Source: Microtetraspora fusca (GTDB taxonomy: Bacteria > Actinomycetota > Actinomycetes > Streptosporangiales > Streptosporangiaceae). Taken from it: a stretch of DNA of 64,000 bases. The notes below the pieces were generated by a model that made no database searches, had not been told where the DNA came from, and saw only the letters and a list, made by a program, of their open reading frames with translations. The stretch covers positions 1-64,000 of the forward strand of contig NZ_BBYK01000071.1 in NCBI RefSeq assembly GCF_001570365.1. The letters run 5' to 3'. Position numbers and translations under genes: made by a program. Below are positions 8,266 through 16,948 of this stretch, piece after piece (within the stretch, counting starts at the first letter, position 1; each line of letters starts with the position of its first letter).

Positions 8266-9753
8266 ATGTCACATCCGCGCCGATGGTGGATCCTCGGCGT
8301 TCTCTGCCTGAGCCTGCTCGTCCTCGTGGTGGACAACACCGTGCTCAACCTGGCGATCCCCGCGCTCATGCGGGACCTGGGAGCCAGTCCGTCGGACGTT
8401 CAATGGATCATCGATTCGTACGTCCTGGTGTTCGCGGGCCTGCTGCTCACCGCCGGAAGCCTCTCCGACCGGTACGGCCGGCGCCGCATGCTCATCGTCG
8501 GCCTGGTCTTCTTCGGCGGGGCCTCTCTGCTGGCGATGCTCGCGGCGCAGCCGTGGCAGCTCATCGGGGCGCGGGCGCTGATGGGCGTCGGAGGCTCGTT
8601 CATCATGCCGTCCACGCTGTCGATCCTGATCACCGTCTTCGACGAGTCGGAGCGGCGCAAGGCCATCGCCGCCTGGAGCGCGGTCGCGATGCTCGGCGTG
8701 ATCGCGGGGCCGACGATCGGCGGGTTCCTGCTCCAGCACTACTACTGGGGCTCGGTCTTCCTGCTCAACGTGCCGATCGCCGTGCTCGCCGTCATCGCCG
8801 CCGTGGTCCTGATGCCCGAGTCGCGCGGCTCGACGCGGAAGATCGACCCTGTGGGCGTCGTCCTGTCGGTCGTCGGAATGGCCGCCCTGGTGTGGGTCGT
8901 CATCGTCATGCCCACCGACGGCCTGGACCCGCTCTCCCTCGCGGTCGCGGTGATCGCGCTCGCCGGGTTCGTGTTCTGGGAGCGCAGGGCCGAGCACCCC
9001 ATGCTTCCGCTCGGGCTGTTCCGCGACCGGTCGTTCAGCGGCGCCTGCTTCTCCATCGTGCTGCTCTCCTTCGGCTCGGGCGCGCTGATGCTGGCGCTCA
9101 CGCAGTACCTCCAGTTCGTCCTCGGCTACGAGCCGATGCGCGCCGGGCTCGCGCTGCTGCCGTACGTCGTGGCCGCGCTCGTGTTCAACGGGCTCGGCGC
9201 CGGGCTGGGCAAGAAGGTCAGCAACCGCACGCTGATCGTGGTCGGCCTGTTCGTCATGGCCGCCGGGTTCGGCGTCCTGTCCACGCTCACCGACGGGTAC
9301 GGCACGCTCATCGCCGGTCTGATCGTCATGGGCGTCGGCGGCGGCCTCGCCGGTCCCGCGGCGTACGCGACGTTGATGGGGGCGGTGCCGGTCGAGCACG
9401 CGGGTGTCGGCTCAGCGCTGAACGACACCGTCCAGCAGGTCGGCATGGCGCTGTCGGTGGCCGTGCTCGGCAGCGTGCTGGCCGGGGCCTACACCGCCGC
9501 GATGCCGGAGTCGGCGCCCGAGGCGGCGCGGGACTCGATCAGCGGAGCGCTGGCCCTCGGAGACCCCTCGATCGTGGCCACGGCCAAGGAGGCGTTCGTG
9601 TCGGCCATGTCCGTCGGCTCCCTCGTCGGGGTCGGGTGCTCGCTGGCCGCCGCGACGGTGGCGCTGCTGGTGCTGCGCCGCTCGGCCGCGGCGGGGACGC
9701 CGGCGGCCGAGGCGCCCGTCGCGGGGGCGCCCACGGCGGACACTCCGGCCTGA
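8266..9753 (+). CDS. MFS efflux transporter, DHA2 family
   Basis: A 495-residue inner-membrane proton-drug antiporter of the 14-helix DHA2 type (QacA/EmrB-like). The first helix and motif are visible as VDNTVLNLAIPALMRDLGAS. Motif A follows at GSLSDRYGRRRMLIVG, and motif C-like GVIAGPTIGGFLL comes later. The C-terminal tail is alanine-rich and carries AGAPTAD-type short repeats. A divergent TetR gene and operator upstream suggest substrate-induced expression. Its substrate is unknown. An imperfect terminator hairpin follows at 9769-9803. Confidence 0.92.
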   Translation: MSHPRRWWILGVLCLSLLVLVVDNTVLNLAIPALMRDLGASPSDVQWIIDSYVLVFAGLLLTAGSLSDRYGRRRMLIVGLVFFGGASLLAMLAAQPWQLIGARALMGVGGSFIMPSTLSILITVFDESERRKAIAAWSAVAMLGVIAGPTIGGFLLQHYYWGSVFLLNVPIAVLAVIAAVVLMPESRGSTRKIDPVGVVLSVVGMAALVWVVIVMPTDGLDPLSLAVAVIALAGFVFWERRAEHPMLPLGLFRDRSFSGACFSIVLLSFGSGALMLALTQYLQFVLGYEPMRAGLALLPYVVAALVFNGLGAGLGKKVSNRTLIVVGLFVMAAGFGVLSTLTDGYGTLIAGLIVMGVGGGLAGPAAYATLMGAVPVEHAGVGSALNDTVQQVGMALSVAVLGSVLAGAYTAAMPESAPEAARDSISGALALGDPSIVATAKEAFVSAMSVGSLVGVGCSLAAATVALLVLRRSAAAGTPAAEAPVAGAPTADTPA

Positions 9754-9768
9754 TTCGTCGCTTCACCC

Positions 9769-9803
9769 GAGGTACGGCCGCCGCGCCCCGGCGGTCGTAC
9801 CTC
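9769..9803 (+). terminator. Terminator after the DHA2 pump
   Basis: A 14-bp stem with one mismatch (gaggtacggccgcc with ggcggtcgtacctc), loop gcgcccc, followed by tctttgt. Confidence 0.75.
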
Positions 9804-9918
9804 TCTTTGTCCGGACATGCGGATGTCCTTGCGGAAGGTTCATCATGTAAGGCAGAACACGAGAACGCCGACATAGTGCCGGTGGGAGCGGAGGGCGCGA
9901 GGCGGGATACTCGACACC

Positions 9919-11214
9919 ATGTCGGACCTTCTTGCCCGCCATCGCGCGGTAATGCCCAACTGGCTCTCCCTGAACTACGCAGAGCCCATTGAGATCGTCA
10001 GCGGCAAGGGCAACCGTGTCGTCGACGCCTCCGGCAAGAGCTACCTCGACTTCTTCATCGGGATCCTGACCAACATGATCGGGTACGACGTGCCCGAGGT
10101 GCGCGAGGCCGTCGAGCGGCAGCTCGCCACCGGTGTGGTCCACACGTCCACGGCGTACCTGCTGCGCGGGCAGATCGAGCTGGCCGAGAAGATCGCCAAG
10201 CTCTCCGGCATCGAGGACGCCAAGGTCTTCTTCACCAACTCCGGCACCGAGGCGAACGAGACCGCCCTGCTGCTCGCCACCTACGCGCGCAAGTCGGACC
10301 AGGTCCTGGCCATGCGGCAGAGCTACCACGGCCGCTCCTTCGGCGCGATCAGCGTCACCAGCAACCGGTCGTGGAAGAACAACTCGCTGTCGCCGCTCAA
10401 CGTGCAGTTCCTGCACGGCACCGACCGGCACCTCGCCCAGTTCCGCGGGATGTCGGACGCCGACTACATCGCGGCCTGCGTCGACGACCTGCGGCACGTG
10501 CTCGCCACCGGCGTGTCGAACAACGTCGCGGCGCTGATCGCCGAGCCGATCCAGGGGGTCGGCGGCTTCACCATGGCCCCCGACGGCCTGTTCGCGGCGT
10601 ACAAGGAGGTCCTGGACGAGGAGGGCATCCTCTTCATCTCCGACGAGGTCCAGACCGGCTGGGGCCGGACCGGCTCCGCGTTCTTCGGCATCCAGAACCA
10701 CGGCGTGACCCCCGACATGATGACCTTCGCCAAGGGGCTCGGCAACGGCTTCGCGGTCGGCGGCGTCGTCGCCCGGCGCGACCTCATGGACGGGCCGCAC
10801 GCGCTCGGCGTGGCCACCTTCGGCGGCAACCCCATCTCGATGGCGGCGGCCAGGGCCACCCTCGACTACGTGCTCGACAACGACCTGCAGGCCAACGCCG
10901 CCAAGACGGGCGAGATCATCATCTCCGGCCTGCGCGAGGCGGCGACCCGGCTGCCGATCGTCAAGGAGGTCCGCGGCAAGGGCCTGATGTTCGCGATCGA
11001 GCTCGTGGACCCGGGCACGAAGGCGCCCGCCCCCGCGCTGGCCGCCCGCTTCATGGAGGAGACCCGTAAGCTCGGCCTGCTCGTCGGCAAGGGCGGCCTG
11101 CAGGGCAGCGCGCTCCGCATGGCCCCGCCGCTCACCCTGACCGAGGACGAGGCCCGGGAGGGCCTGGACATCATGATCACCGCTCTGGAGACCGTCAACG
11201 ATGAAGCACGTTAA
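9919..11214 (+). CDS. Class III (omega) aminotransferase, beta-alanine/BAIBA type
   Basis: A PLP-dependent aminotransferase of 431 residues. The cofactor residues are visible: Asp242 in ISDEVQTG and Lys272 in TFAKGLGNGF. NSGTEANETAL and the YHGRS box are also present. The mmsA gene overlaps its end by 14 bp. The pairing with methylmalonate-semialdehyde dehydrogenase suggests the amine donor is beta-alanine or 3-aminoisobutyrate, giving malonate or methylmalonate semialdehyde. That substrate is inferred from context; other omega-amino acids are possible. Confidence 0.88.
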   Translation: MSDLLARHRAVMPNWLSLNYAEPIEIVSGKGNRVVDASGKSYLDFFIGILTNMIGYDVPEVREAVERQLATGVVHTSTAYLLRGQIELAEKIAKLSGIEDAKVFFTNSGTEANETALLLATYARKSDQVLAMRQSYHGRSFGAISVTSNRSWKNNSLSPLNVQFLHGTDRHLAQFRGMSDADYIAACVDDLRHVLATGVSNNVAALIAEPIQGVGGFTMAPDGLFAAYKEVLDEEGILFISDEVQTGWGRTGSAFFGIQNHGVTPDMMTFAKGLGNGFAVGGVVARRDLMDGPHALGVATFGGNPISMAAARATLDYVLDNDLQANAAKTGEIIISGLREAATRLPIVKEVRGKGLMFAIELVDPGTKAPAPALAARFMEETRKLGLLVGKGGLQGSALRMAPPLTLTEDEAREGLDIMITALETVNDEAR

Positions 11215-12706
11215 CCACTGGATCAACGGGACCCGCGTCTCCGGCGGGGGCCGCACCTCCGAGATCTTCAACCCGGCCACGGGCGAGGTCAGCGGCGCCG
11301 TCGAGCTCGCTGCCGTCGAGGACGTGGACGCCGCCGTCGAGGCGGCGAAGGCGGCGTTCCCCGCCTGGCGTGACGCGTCGCTGGTCAAGCGGGCCCAGAT
11401 CCTCTTCCGCTTCCGCGAGCTGCTGGACCGGCACCGCGACGACCTGGCCGCGCTGATCAGCGCCGAGCACGGCAAGGTGCACTCCGACGCGCTCGGCGAG
11501 GTCGCCCGCGGCATCGAGGTCGTCGAGTTCGCCTGCGGCATCCCGCACCTGCTCAAGGGCGGCTTCTCGGAGAGCGTCTCCACTCGCGTGGACTCGTACT
11601 CCATCCGGCAGCCGCTCGGCGTCGTCGCCGGCATCACGCCGTTCAACTTCCCGGCGATGGTGCCGATGTGGATGTTCCCCGTGGCGATCGCGTGCGGGAA
11701 CACGTTCATCCTCAAGCCGTCGGAGCGCGACCCCTCCGCGTCGCTGCTGATCGCCGAGCTGTGGAAGCAGGCGGGCCTGCCGGACGGCGTGTTCAACGTC
11801 GTCCAGGGCGACAAGGTCGCCGTCGACCGCCTGCTTGAGCACCCCTCCGTCGCGGCCGTCTCCTTCGTCGGCTCGACCCCGATCGCCCGGTACGTGTACG
11901 AGACGGGGACCGCGCACGGCAAGCGGGTCCAGGCGCTGGGCGGCGCCAAGAACCACATGCTCGTGCTGCCCGACGCGGACCTGGACCTGGTCGCGGACTC
12001 CGCCGTGTCGGCGGGCTTCGGCTCGGCCGGCGAGCGGTGCATGGCGATCTCCGTCGTGCTCGCCGTGGACCCGGTCGGCGACGAGCTGGTGAGCAAGATC
12101 GTCGAGCGGGTCGGGAAGCTCACCGTCGGCCCCGGCGACCAGCCGACGTCCGAGATGGGCCCGCTGGTCACCGAGGTCCACCGCGACAAGGTGGCCTCCT
12201 ACATCGACCTCGGTCAGGAGGAGGGCGCCAAGCTCGTGGTCGACGGCCGCGAGACGCCCATCCAGGGCGGGACGACCGCGGCGCAGACCTCCGGCTTCTG
12301 GCTCGGCCCCACCGTGCTCGACCACGTACCGGCCAACTCCCGGGTCCACCGCGAGGAGATCTTCGGCCCGATCCTGTCCATCGTGCGGGTCAAGTCGTAC
12401 GAGGAGGGCCTGGAGCTGATCAACACCGGCGAGTACGGCAACGGCACCGCGATCTTCACCAACGACGGCGGCGCGGCCCGGCGCTTCCAGAACGAGGTGG
12501 AGGTCGGCATGGTCGGCATCAACGTGCCGATCCCCGTGCCGATGGCGTTCTACAGCTTCGGCGGCTGGAAGGCGTCGCTGTTCGGCGACACGCACGTCCA
12601 CGGCACCGAGGGCGTGCACTTCTACACCCGCGGCAAGGTCGTGACGTCGCGCTGGCTCGACCCCTCGCACGGGGGCGTGAACCTCGGCTTCCCGACCAAC
12701 AAGTAA
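11201..12706 (+). CDS. mmsA: CoA-acylating methylmalonate-semialdehyde dehydrogenase
   Basis: A 501-residue NAD-dependent dehydrogenase that converts methylmalonate or malonate semialdehyde plus CoA to propionyl- or acetyl-CoA with CO2 release (valine, thymine/uracil and inositol breakdown). ITPFNFPAMVPMWMFP and the catalytic Cys280 in GSAGERCMAIS are typical of MMSDH. In the family the usual general-base Glu of ALDH is replaced by Asn, and here GGAKNHMLVLPDAD shows that Asn. The start ATG lies inside the end of the aminotransferase, so the two genes form one operon. Confidence 0.94.
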   Translation: MKHVNHWINGTRVSGGGRTSEIFNPATGEVSGAVELAAVEDVDAAVEAAKAAFPAWRDASLVKRAQILFRFRELLDRHRDDLAALISAEHGKVHSDALGEVARGIEVVEFACGIPHLLKGGFSESVSTRVDSYSIRQPLGVVAGITPFNFPAMVPMWMFPVAIACGNTFILKPSERDPSASLLIAELWKQAGLPDGVFNVVQGDKVAVDRLLEHPSVAAVSFVGSTPIARYVYETGTAHGKRVQALGGAKNHMLVLPDADLDLVADSAVSAGFGSAGERCMAISVVLAVDPVGDELVSKIVERVGKLTVGPGDQPTSEMGPLVTEVHRDKVASYIDLGQEEGAKLVVDGRETPIQGGTTAAQTSGFWLGPTVLDHVPANSRVHREEIFGPILSIVRVKSYEEGLELINTGEYGNGTAIFTNDGGAARRFQNEVEVGMVGINVPIPVPMAFYSFGGWKASLFGDTHVHGTEGVHFYTRGKVVTSRWLDPSHGGVNLGFPTNK

Positions 12707-12722
12707 CGGGCATACCGGCCGG

Positions 12723-12764
12723 ACGCGCGCCGGGGACGTGGGAACACGCCCCGGCGCGCGTTTT
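12723..12764 (+). terminator. Strong terminator after mmsA
   Basis: A perfect 13-bp stem (acgcgcgccgggg with ccccggcgcgcgt), followed by tttt. It closes the aminotransferase-mmsA operon. Confidence 0.88.
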
Positions 12765-12776
12765 CGCGCCGGACAT

Positions 12777-12822
12777 GGAACGGCGCCCGCCGCACGCGTA
12801 CGCGAGCGAGGGGCGCCGTTCC
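12777..12822 (-). terminator. Terminator for the leftward methyltransferase gene
   Basis: A perfect 12-bp stem (ggaacggcgccc with gggcgccgttcc) located just beyond the stop of the DUF574 gene in its direction of transcription. Confidence 0.75.
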
Positions 12823-12851
12823 CGTCGGGACTGGACTTCTCGGGCGCGGCT

Positions 12852-13643
12852 CTACTTGACGCTGCCGACGCCGCAGAGGAAGTAGGACTTCACCTTCTCC
12901 AGGGGCGGCGCGAGCACCGGGCTGTCCGGCCGCCACTCGTGCAGGTTGACCACGCCCGGCTCGGCCACGTCCAGGCCGTCGAAGAACGGCTCGATCTCGC
13001 TGGACATGCGCGCCACGAACTGCGCGGACGCGCTCCGGTAGATGCCCTCGACCGGAGGGGCGGCCTCGGGGCGTTCGTCCACCGCCACGTGCGACATGAC
13101 CATGTAGCTGCCCTCGGGCAGCGCGCCCCGGATCCCGCCGATGATGCCGAGGGGGTCGTCGGAGTCCGGGATGAAGTGGAGGATCGCCAGCAGCAGCACG
13201 GCGATCGGCTCGTCGAAGTTCAGGTGAGCGCGGACCTCGGGGTGGTCCATGATCTCGCCCGGCTGCCGTAGGTCGCCCTCCACGACGAGCACCTGGGGGC
13301 TGTCCTGCAACAGGGCACGGGCGTGGACGAGCACCTGCGGGTCGTTGTCCACGTAGACGGTGCGTGCCTCGGGGTCGATCTCGGCGACGACCTGGTGCAC
13401 GTTCTGCTGGGTGGGCAGGCCGGCGCCGATGTCGAGGAACTGGCGGACGCCCTGCTCGGCGAGGAACCGCACCGCGCGCTGCAGGAAGGCGCGGTTCTCC
13501 CTGATCCCGATCGGGATCTCCGGCACGTAGCGCAGGACCTGGTCGGCCGCCGCGCGGTCGGCGGGGAAGTTGTCCTTGCCGCCCAGGTAATAGTCGTACA
13601 TCCGTGCCGCATTGGGAGTATTCGGGTCAAACTCGACGCCCAT
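12852..13643 (-). CDS. SAM-dependent methyltransferase, DUF574/PF04672 family
   Basis: About 263 residues. The family is expanded in actinomycetes. The N-terminal NAARMYDYYLGGKDNFPADR is its hallmark. The SAM-binding GxG loop follows (FLDIGAGLPTQQNVH), then the acidic VYVDNDPQVL strand. Substrate unknown; structural work on relatives shows a Rossmann methyltransferase fold. GTG 13646 and ATG 13643 are adjacent; gggg sits a few bases before the pair. The gene stands alone, divergent from the MFS gene at 13760. Confidence 0.93.
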   Translation of the reverse strand: MGVEFDPNTPNAARMYDYYLGGKDNFPADRAAADQVLRYVPEIPIGIRENRAFLQRAVRFLAEQGVRQFLDIGAGLPTQQNVHQVVAEIDPEARTVYVDNDPQVLVHARALLQDSPQVLVVEGDLRQPGEIMDHPEVRAHLNFDEPIAVLLLAILHFIPDSDDPLGIIGGIRGALPEGSYMVMSHVAVDERPEAAPPVEGIYRSASAQFVARMSSEIEPFFDGLDVAEPGVVNLHEWRPDSPVLAPPLEKVKSYFLCGVGSVK

Positions 13644-13708
13644 CACGTCCCCTATTCATCGCTGATCCTCGCGCGCCGCGTACCGGGCTGAATTCACTGG
13701 AAAAGCTG

Positions 13709-13724
13709 AGATATCCGGATATCT
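13709..13724. promoter_or_regulatory. 16-bp palindrome flanked by aaaagct repeats
   Basis: agatatccggatatct is a perfect palindrome. It is flanked by direct repeats aaaagct on each side (about 13701-13707 and 13729-13735). It lies in the short gap between the divergent methyltransferase and MFS genes. It is a plausible regulator-binding site, but no cognate regulator is adjacent. Confidence 0.55.
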
Positions 13725-13759
13725 GAGGAAAAGCTAGCTTATCGAGGTTTTGCGGTGCC

Positions 13760-15097
13760 ATGATCAGTCCCGTGACTTCCCCGCCTCGCGTGCTGGGCGC
13801 ACAGCTTGCGGACGGCATCTCCAAGGGAAACATGTGGGCGCTGCTGTTCCTCGCGACCGCGGGAACGGCAGTGGTCTCTTTCCTGCCGTCGACCCAGCCG
13901 CACATCCTCACCACCATCCTCGGCATGCCCGAGTCGGAGCAGGGCACGATCGTTGGCCTGTTGACCTCGTCCGCCGAACTCGCGATGATCCTCAGCCTCG
14001 CCTGGTACGGCGCGCTCGCCGACCGGTTCGGCCGCCGCCTCATCGTGGTCGGCGGTCTGGCATTGTGCGCGATCGGTGCCCTGCTGTTCCCCTTCGCCGG
14101 CAACACCACCGTCCTTGTCACTCTGAGGGTGATCTTCGGGCTCGGCGTCGCGGCCATCAACGCCATGCTCTCGACGATCGCCATCGACTACGTGCGTGAA
14201 CGGTCGCGCGGCAAGTCGTACGGGCTCATCGGTGTCTTCGGCGGGCTCGGCGCATTGATCGCGGTGCTGGTCGTGGCCAAACTGCCGCAGACCATGGAGA
14301 AGCGCGGCCTGGATCCGGTGGCGGCGACCCGGGTGTCGTTCCTGCTGATCGCGGTGGGCATCCTGCTCGTGGCCGGCCTCCTCTGGGCGACGCTCTCCCG
14401 GGTTCCGGTGGTGGCCACCACCGAGCGCACGCCGCTGACCCGCCTGGTCCGCGAAGGGCTCGTGCTCGGACGCGATCCCGGCGTCGCACTCTCCTACGCC
14501 GCCTCGTTCGTCGCGCGCGCCGACCTTGCCATCGTCGTGAGCTTCCTGTCGCTCTGGATCGTCAAGTACGCGACCGCCGAGGGCGGGCTGTCGAGCGCCG
14601 AGGCGCTGGCGAAGGCGGGCGCGGTGGTCGGCATCTCGCAGACCGTCGCGCTGGTGTTCGCGCCCCTCTTCGGCTGGCTCGGCGACCGCATGCGCCGCGA
14701 GGACCTGCTCATCCTGGCCCAGCTCATCGGCGCGGGCGCCTACCTGTCGACGCTGCTCGTCAGCGATCCCCTCGGCCCGGGCATGATGATCGTCGCCGTG
14801 CTCATCGGCATCGGCGAGATCGCCGGCATCACGACCGCGGGGCCCTTGCTGGCACAACAGGTTCCCGCCGCGGTGCGAGGGGCGGCGTTCGGGGTGCACA
14901 CCCTCTGCGGAGCCCTCGGCGTCATGATCATCTCGGCGCTCGGCGGGGCACTCCACGACGCGTGGCGTCCCGCGGGGCCGTTCGTGGTCGCCGGCGTTTT
15001 CGGCCTGCTCGTCGCCGTCTTCGGCCTCGTCGTACGGCACCGCATCAAGGCCAGGGCCGACGAGGGGCCCGCGCGCGAGGCGCTCTCCACGGTCTGA
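13760..15097 (+). CDS. MFS transporter, 12-helix metabolite type
   Basis: A 445-residue inner-membrane permease. The first cytoplasmic loop carries motif A (GALADRFGRRLIVVGG). The second half repeats it as WLGDRMRREDLLIL, typical of 12-helix sugar/acid permeases. About 12 hydrophobic segments can be counted. Substrate unknown, and no metabolic gene is linked. The N-terminal 20 residues are polar. ATG 13760 is used; a GTG in frame at 13772 is an alternative because the ribosome site is weak. Confidence 0.85.
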   Translation: MISPVTSPPRVLGAQLADGISKGNMWALLFLATAGTAVVSFLPSTQPHILTTILGMPESEQGTIVGLLTSSAELAMILSLAWYGALADRFGRRLIVVGGLALCAIGALLFPFAGNTTVLVTLRVIFGLGVAAINAMLSTIAIDYVRERSRGKSYGLIGVFGGLGALIAVLVVAKLPQTMEKRGLDPVAATRVSFLLIAVGILLVAGLLWATLSRVPVVATTERTPLTRLVREGLVLGRDPGVALSYAASFVARADLAIVVSFLSLWIVKYATAEGGLSSAEALAKAGAVVGISQTVALVFAPLFGWLGDRMRREDLLILAQLIGAGAYLSTLLVSDPLGPGMMIVAVLIGIGEIAGITTAGPLLAQQVPAAVRGAAFGVHTLCGALGVMIISALGGALHDAWRPAGPFVVAGVFGLLVAVFGLVVRHRIKARADEGPAREALSTV

Positions 15098-15114
15098 GGG
15101 ACGGCCTCGGGGAA

Positions 15115-15153
15115 GGCGGGACGGGACGGCGTCGCGAACGGCGTCGTCCCGCC
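15115..15153 (+). terminator. Hairpin after the MFS gene
   Basis: A 9-bp stem (ggcgggacg with cgtcccgcc) with an internal loop containing ggacggcgt. It lies shortly before the GTG of the lipoprotein gene. Confidence 0.5.
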
Positions 15154-15198
15154 GCCGCGCCAGTAGGCTCGTGACGTCCGTTTCCTAAGGGGGTCCGA

Positions 15199-16503
15199 GT
15201 GGCGATCCGTCCTGCCCGCCCTTCCCGCCGTGCCCACCCCGCCGTGCCGTGCGCCGCCGCCCTCATCGGACTGCTCGCCGCGGCCTGCGGCGCGACGGAG
15301 ACGACGACGGCCGAGATGGCCGCGACCACGGCCGCCACCCCGACGGTGACAGCCACGGCGACGCCGCATTCCCAGGGAGCGAAGACCCCGGCGGTCGGGT
15401 CCGGGGCCGCGCCGCGGGCGCGCGCGACCGGCCCCTCGCCGAGCCCCGCCTCGGCCACGCCGTCCAAGCCGGAGAAGACCCCCACGCCGGTCGCCTCGAC
15501 CGGACCTGGGGAGGGCGCGGTCAACGTTCTCGCGCTCCCCGGATACGTCGAATGGGGCGGCACCGACCCCAAGGTCAACTGGGTGACGCCGTTCATGGCG
15601 CGGACCGGCTGCAAGGTGAACCTGCGCACCTACGACGCCGCGACGGCCGCCGGGCCGCGGCCGCTCGACCCCGGCTCGTTCGACGTGGTCGTCGCCCCAC
15701 CCGAGGTGGCGGGCAAGCTGATCGACGAGGGCTCCGTCGCCCCGCTGAACACCTCGTTGATCGCGGCCTACCGCGACATCCCCAAGCGGCTGCGCCGACT
15801 GGAAACCCGCAAGGGCGACGCGTACGGCGTGCCGTACCTGTGGGGGGTCAACGAGGTCCTCTACGACTCCTCCAAGGAGGGGCCGAAGACGGCGGCGGCC
15901 CTCTACGGCGGCACCGGCAAGGTCATGCTCAAGGACAGCCCGCTGACGATCGCGGACGCCGCCCTCGTGCTGAAGCGGCGCGGAGCCGACATCGAGGACC
16001 CCTTCCAGCTCACGCCGTCCCAGTTCGACGACGCGATCGAGTTGCTGTCGCGCGGGAAGTCGGCCGACCGTGTCTACTGGCGCGACCCCATCGAGGTCGT
16101 CCAGGGGTTCGCCTCCGGGTCCGTACGGCTCGCCCAGGGCACGCCGTTCCAGCGGGACGTGCTGGCCCAGGGCGACCGGCCGGTGAAGGCGGCGAGCGGG
16201 CCGGTGACCGGCTGGGCGGACGCGTGGATGGTCTCCTCGGCGGCCGCCCACCCCTCATGCGCGTACGAGTGGCTCGACTGGGTCAGCTCGGTGACGGTGC
16301 AGAAGGACGCGGCCGAGTGGGTGGGGCTGGCCCCGGTCAACAACGAGGCGTGCACCGGCCGTATGCGGCGGATCTGTGCGGACCACGAGTCGTTCGACGA
16401 CGTCTACTTCGCCTCACGCCCGGCGAAGAACTGCGCGGGCGCGGACGGGGAGTGCGTGCCCTACGGCCAGTGGGTCGAGCGCTGGAAGCGCCTCGTGGAC
16501 TGA
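15199..16503 (+). CDS. Extracellular solute-binding lipoprotein (PotD-like)
   Basis: A 434-residue lipoprotein. The GTG start follows aaggggg. The signal peptide ends in the lipobox LLAAAC. A long Ala/Thr/Pro/Ser-rich linker (about residues 35-110) tethers the binding domain. The binding domain begins NVLALPGYVEWGG and includes WGVNEVLYDS and VPYGQW, resembling polyamine-binding PotD/PotF. No permease or ATPase genes lie beside it, so it is an orphan. It could serve the PotBCA permease at 56-59.6 kb, which lacks its own binding protein here. That link is inference. Confidence 0.85.
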   Translation: MAIRPARPSRRAHPAVPCAAALIGLLAAACGATETTTAEMAATTAATPTVTATATPHSQGAKTPAVGSGAAPRARATGPSPSPASATPSKPEKTPTPVASTGPGEGAVNVLALPGYVEWGGTDPKVNWVTPFMARTGCKVNLRTYDAATAAGPRPLDPGSFDVVVAPPEVAGKLIDEGSVAPLNTSLIAAYRDIPKRLRRLETRKGDAYGVPYLWGVNEVLYDSSKEGPKTAAALYGGTGKVMLKDSPLTIADAALVLKRRGADIEDPFQLTPSQFDDAIELLSRGKSADRVYWRDPIEVVQGFASGSVRLAQGTPFQRDVLAQGDRPVKAASGPVTGWADAWMVSSAAAHPSCAYEWLDWVSSVTVQKDAAEWVGLAPVNNEACTGRMRRICADHESFDDVYFASRPAKNCAGADGECVPYGQWVERWKRLVD

Positions 16504-16539
16504 CCCCTGACTCACCTTCCCGGGAACGGCAAGCGGGGT

Positions 16540-16752
16540 TCAGGAGAACGCCCGGCTGCGGCGCTGGAGCGGCACCGCGCCCTCCGGAACGGGCAGCAGC
16601 GCCTCGGCGCAGTCGTCGCACGCGTGGACGGGCGCGTCGTCGGGAAGCCGACCCACCAGAACCCGGGGGCGCGGCCACTTCTTGTGGCACACCACGCAGG
16701 CGTCACCTTCGAGTTGGGTCGTGGTCAGGCCCGCGGGGTCGAACGTCGGCAT
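16540..16752 (-). CDS. Small zinc-ribbon-like protein
   Basis: About 70 residues. CVVCHKKW followed by HACDDCAEALL gives a four-Cys pattern (CxxC...CxxC), suggesting one zinc. The family is not recognised by name. A longer frame to 16803 exists, but the ATG at 16752 (MPTFDPAGL) is preferred because it begins at the compact domain. It has no signal peptide and is likely cytoplasmic. It stands between the lipoprotein gene and the gabT terminator. Confidence 0.75.
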   Translation of the reverse strand: MPTFDPAGLTTTQLEGDACVVCHKKWPRPRVLVGRLPDDAPVHACDDCAEALLPVPEGAVPLQRRSRAFS

Positions 16753-16902
16753 GAGCCTTCCGGCCCCTTTCGAATCCCACCCCATCGCGTTCCCCCTTCG
16801 CATACCCGAACCGTTATAACGCGGTTACGGCGTGTGATCGATTAGGGAGATGTCAAGCACGGGTTAAATCGCAGGCATGTGGCAGACCGTATAACAACAA
16901 AA

Positions 16903-16931
16903 GGGACACCCGGCGTGAAGCCGGGTGTCCC
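16903..16931 (-). terminator. Intrinsic terminator of gabT
   Basis: A perfect 12-bp stem, gggacacccggc with gccgggtgtccc and loop gtgaa. On the minus strand it is followed by ttttgtt. This is one of the best intrinsic terminators in the window. Confidence 0.9.
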
Positions 16932-16948
16932 CGTCTAAACCTTGTTCC

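Noticed and set aside
15107-15160. A longer palindrome after the MFS gene
   Set aside because: Beyond the 9-bp stem the remaining pairing is imperfect, so only the short hairpin is reported.
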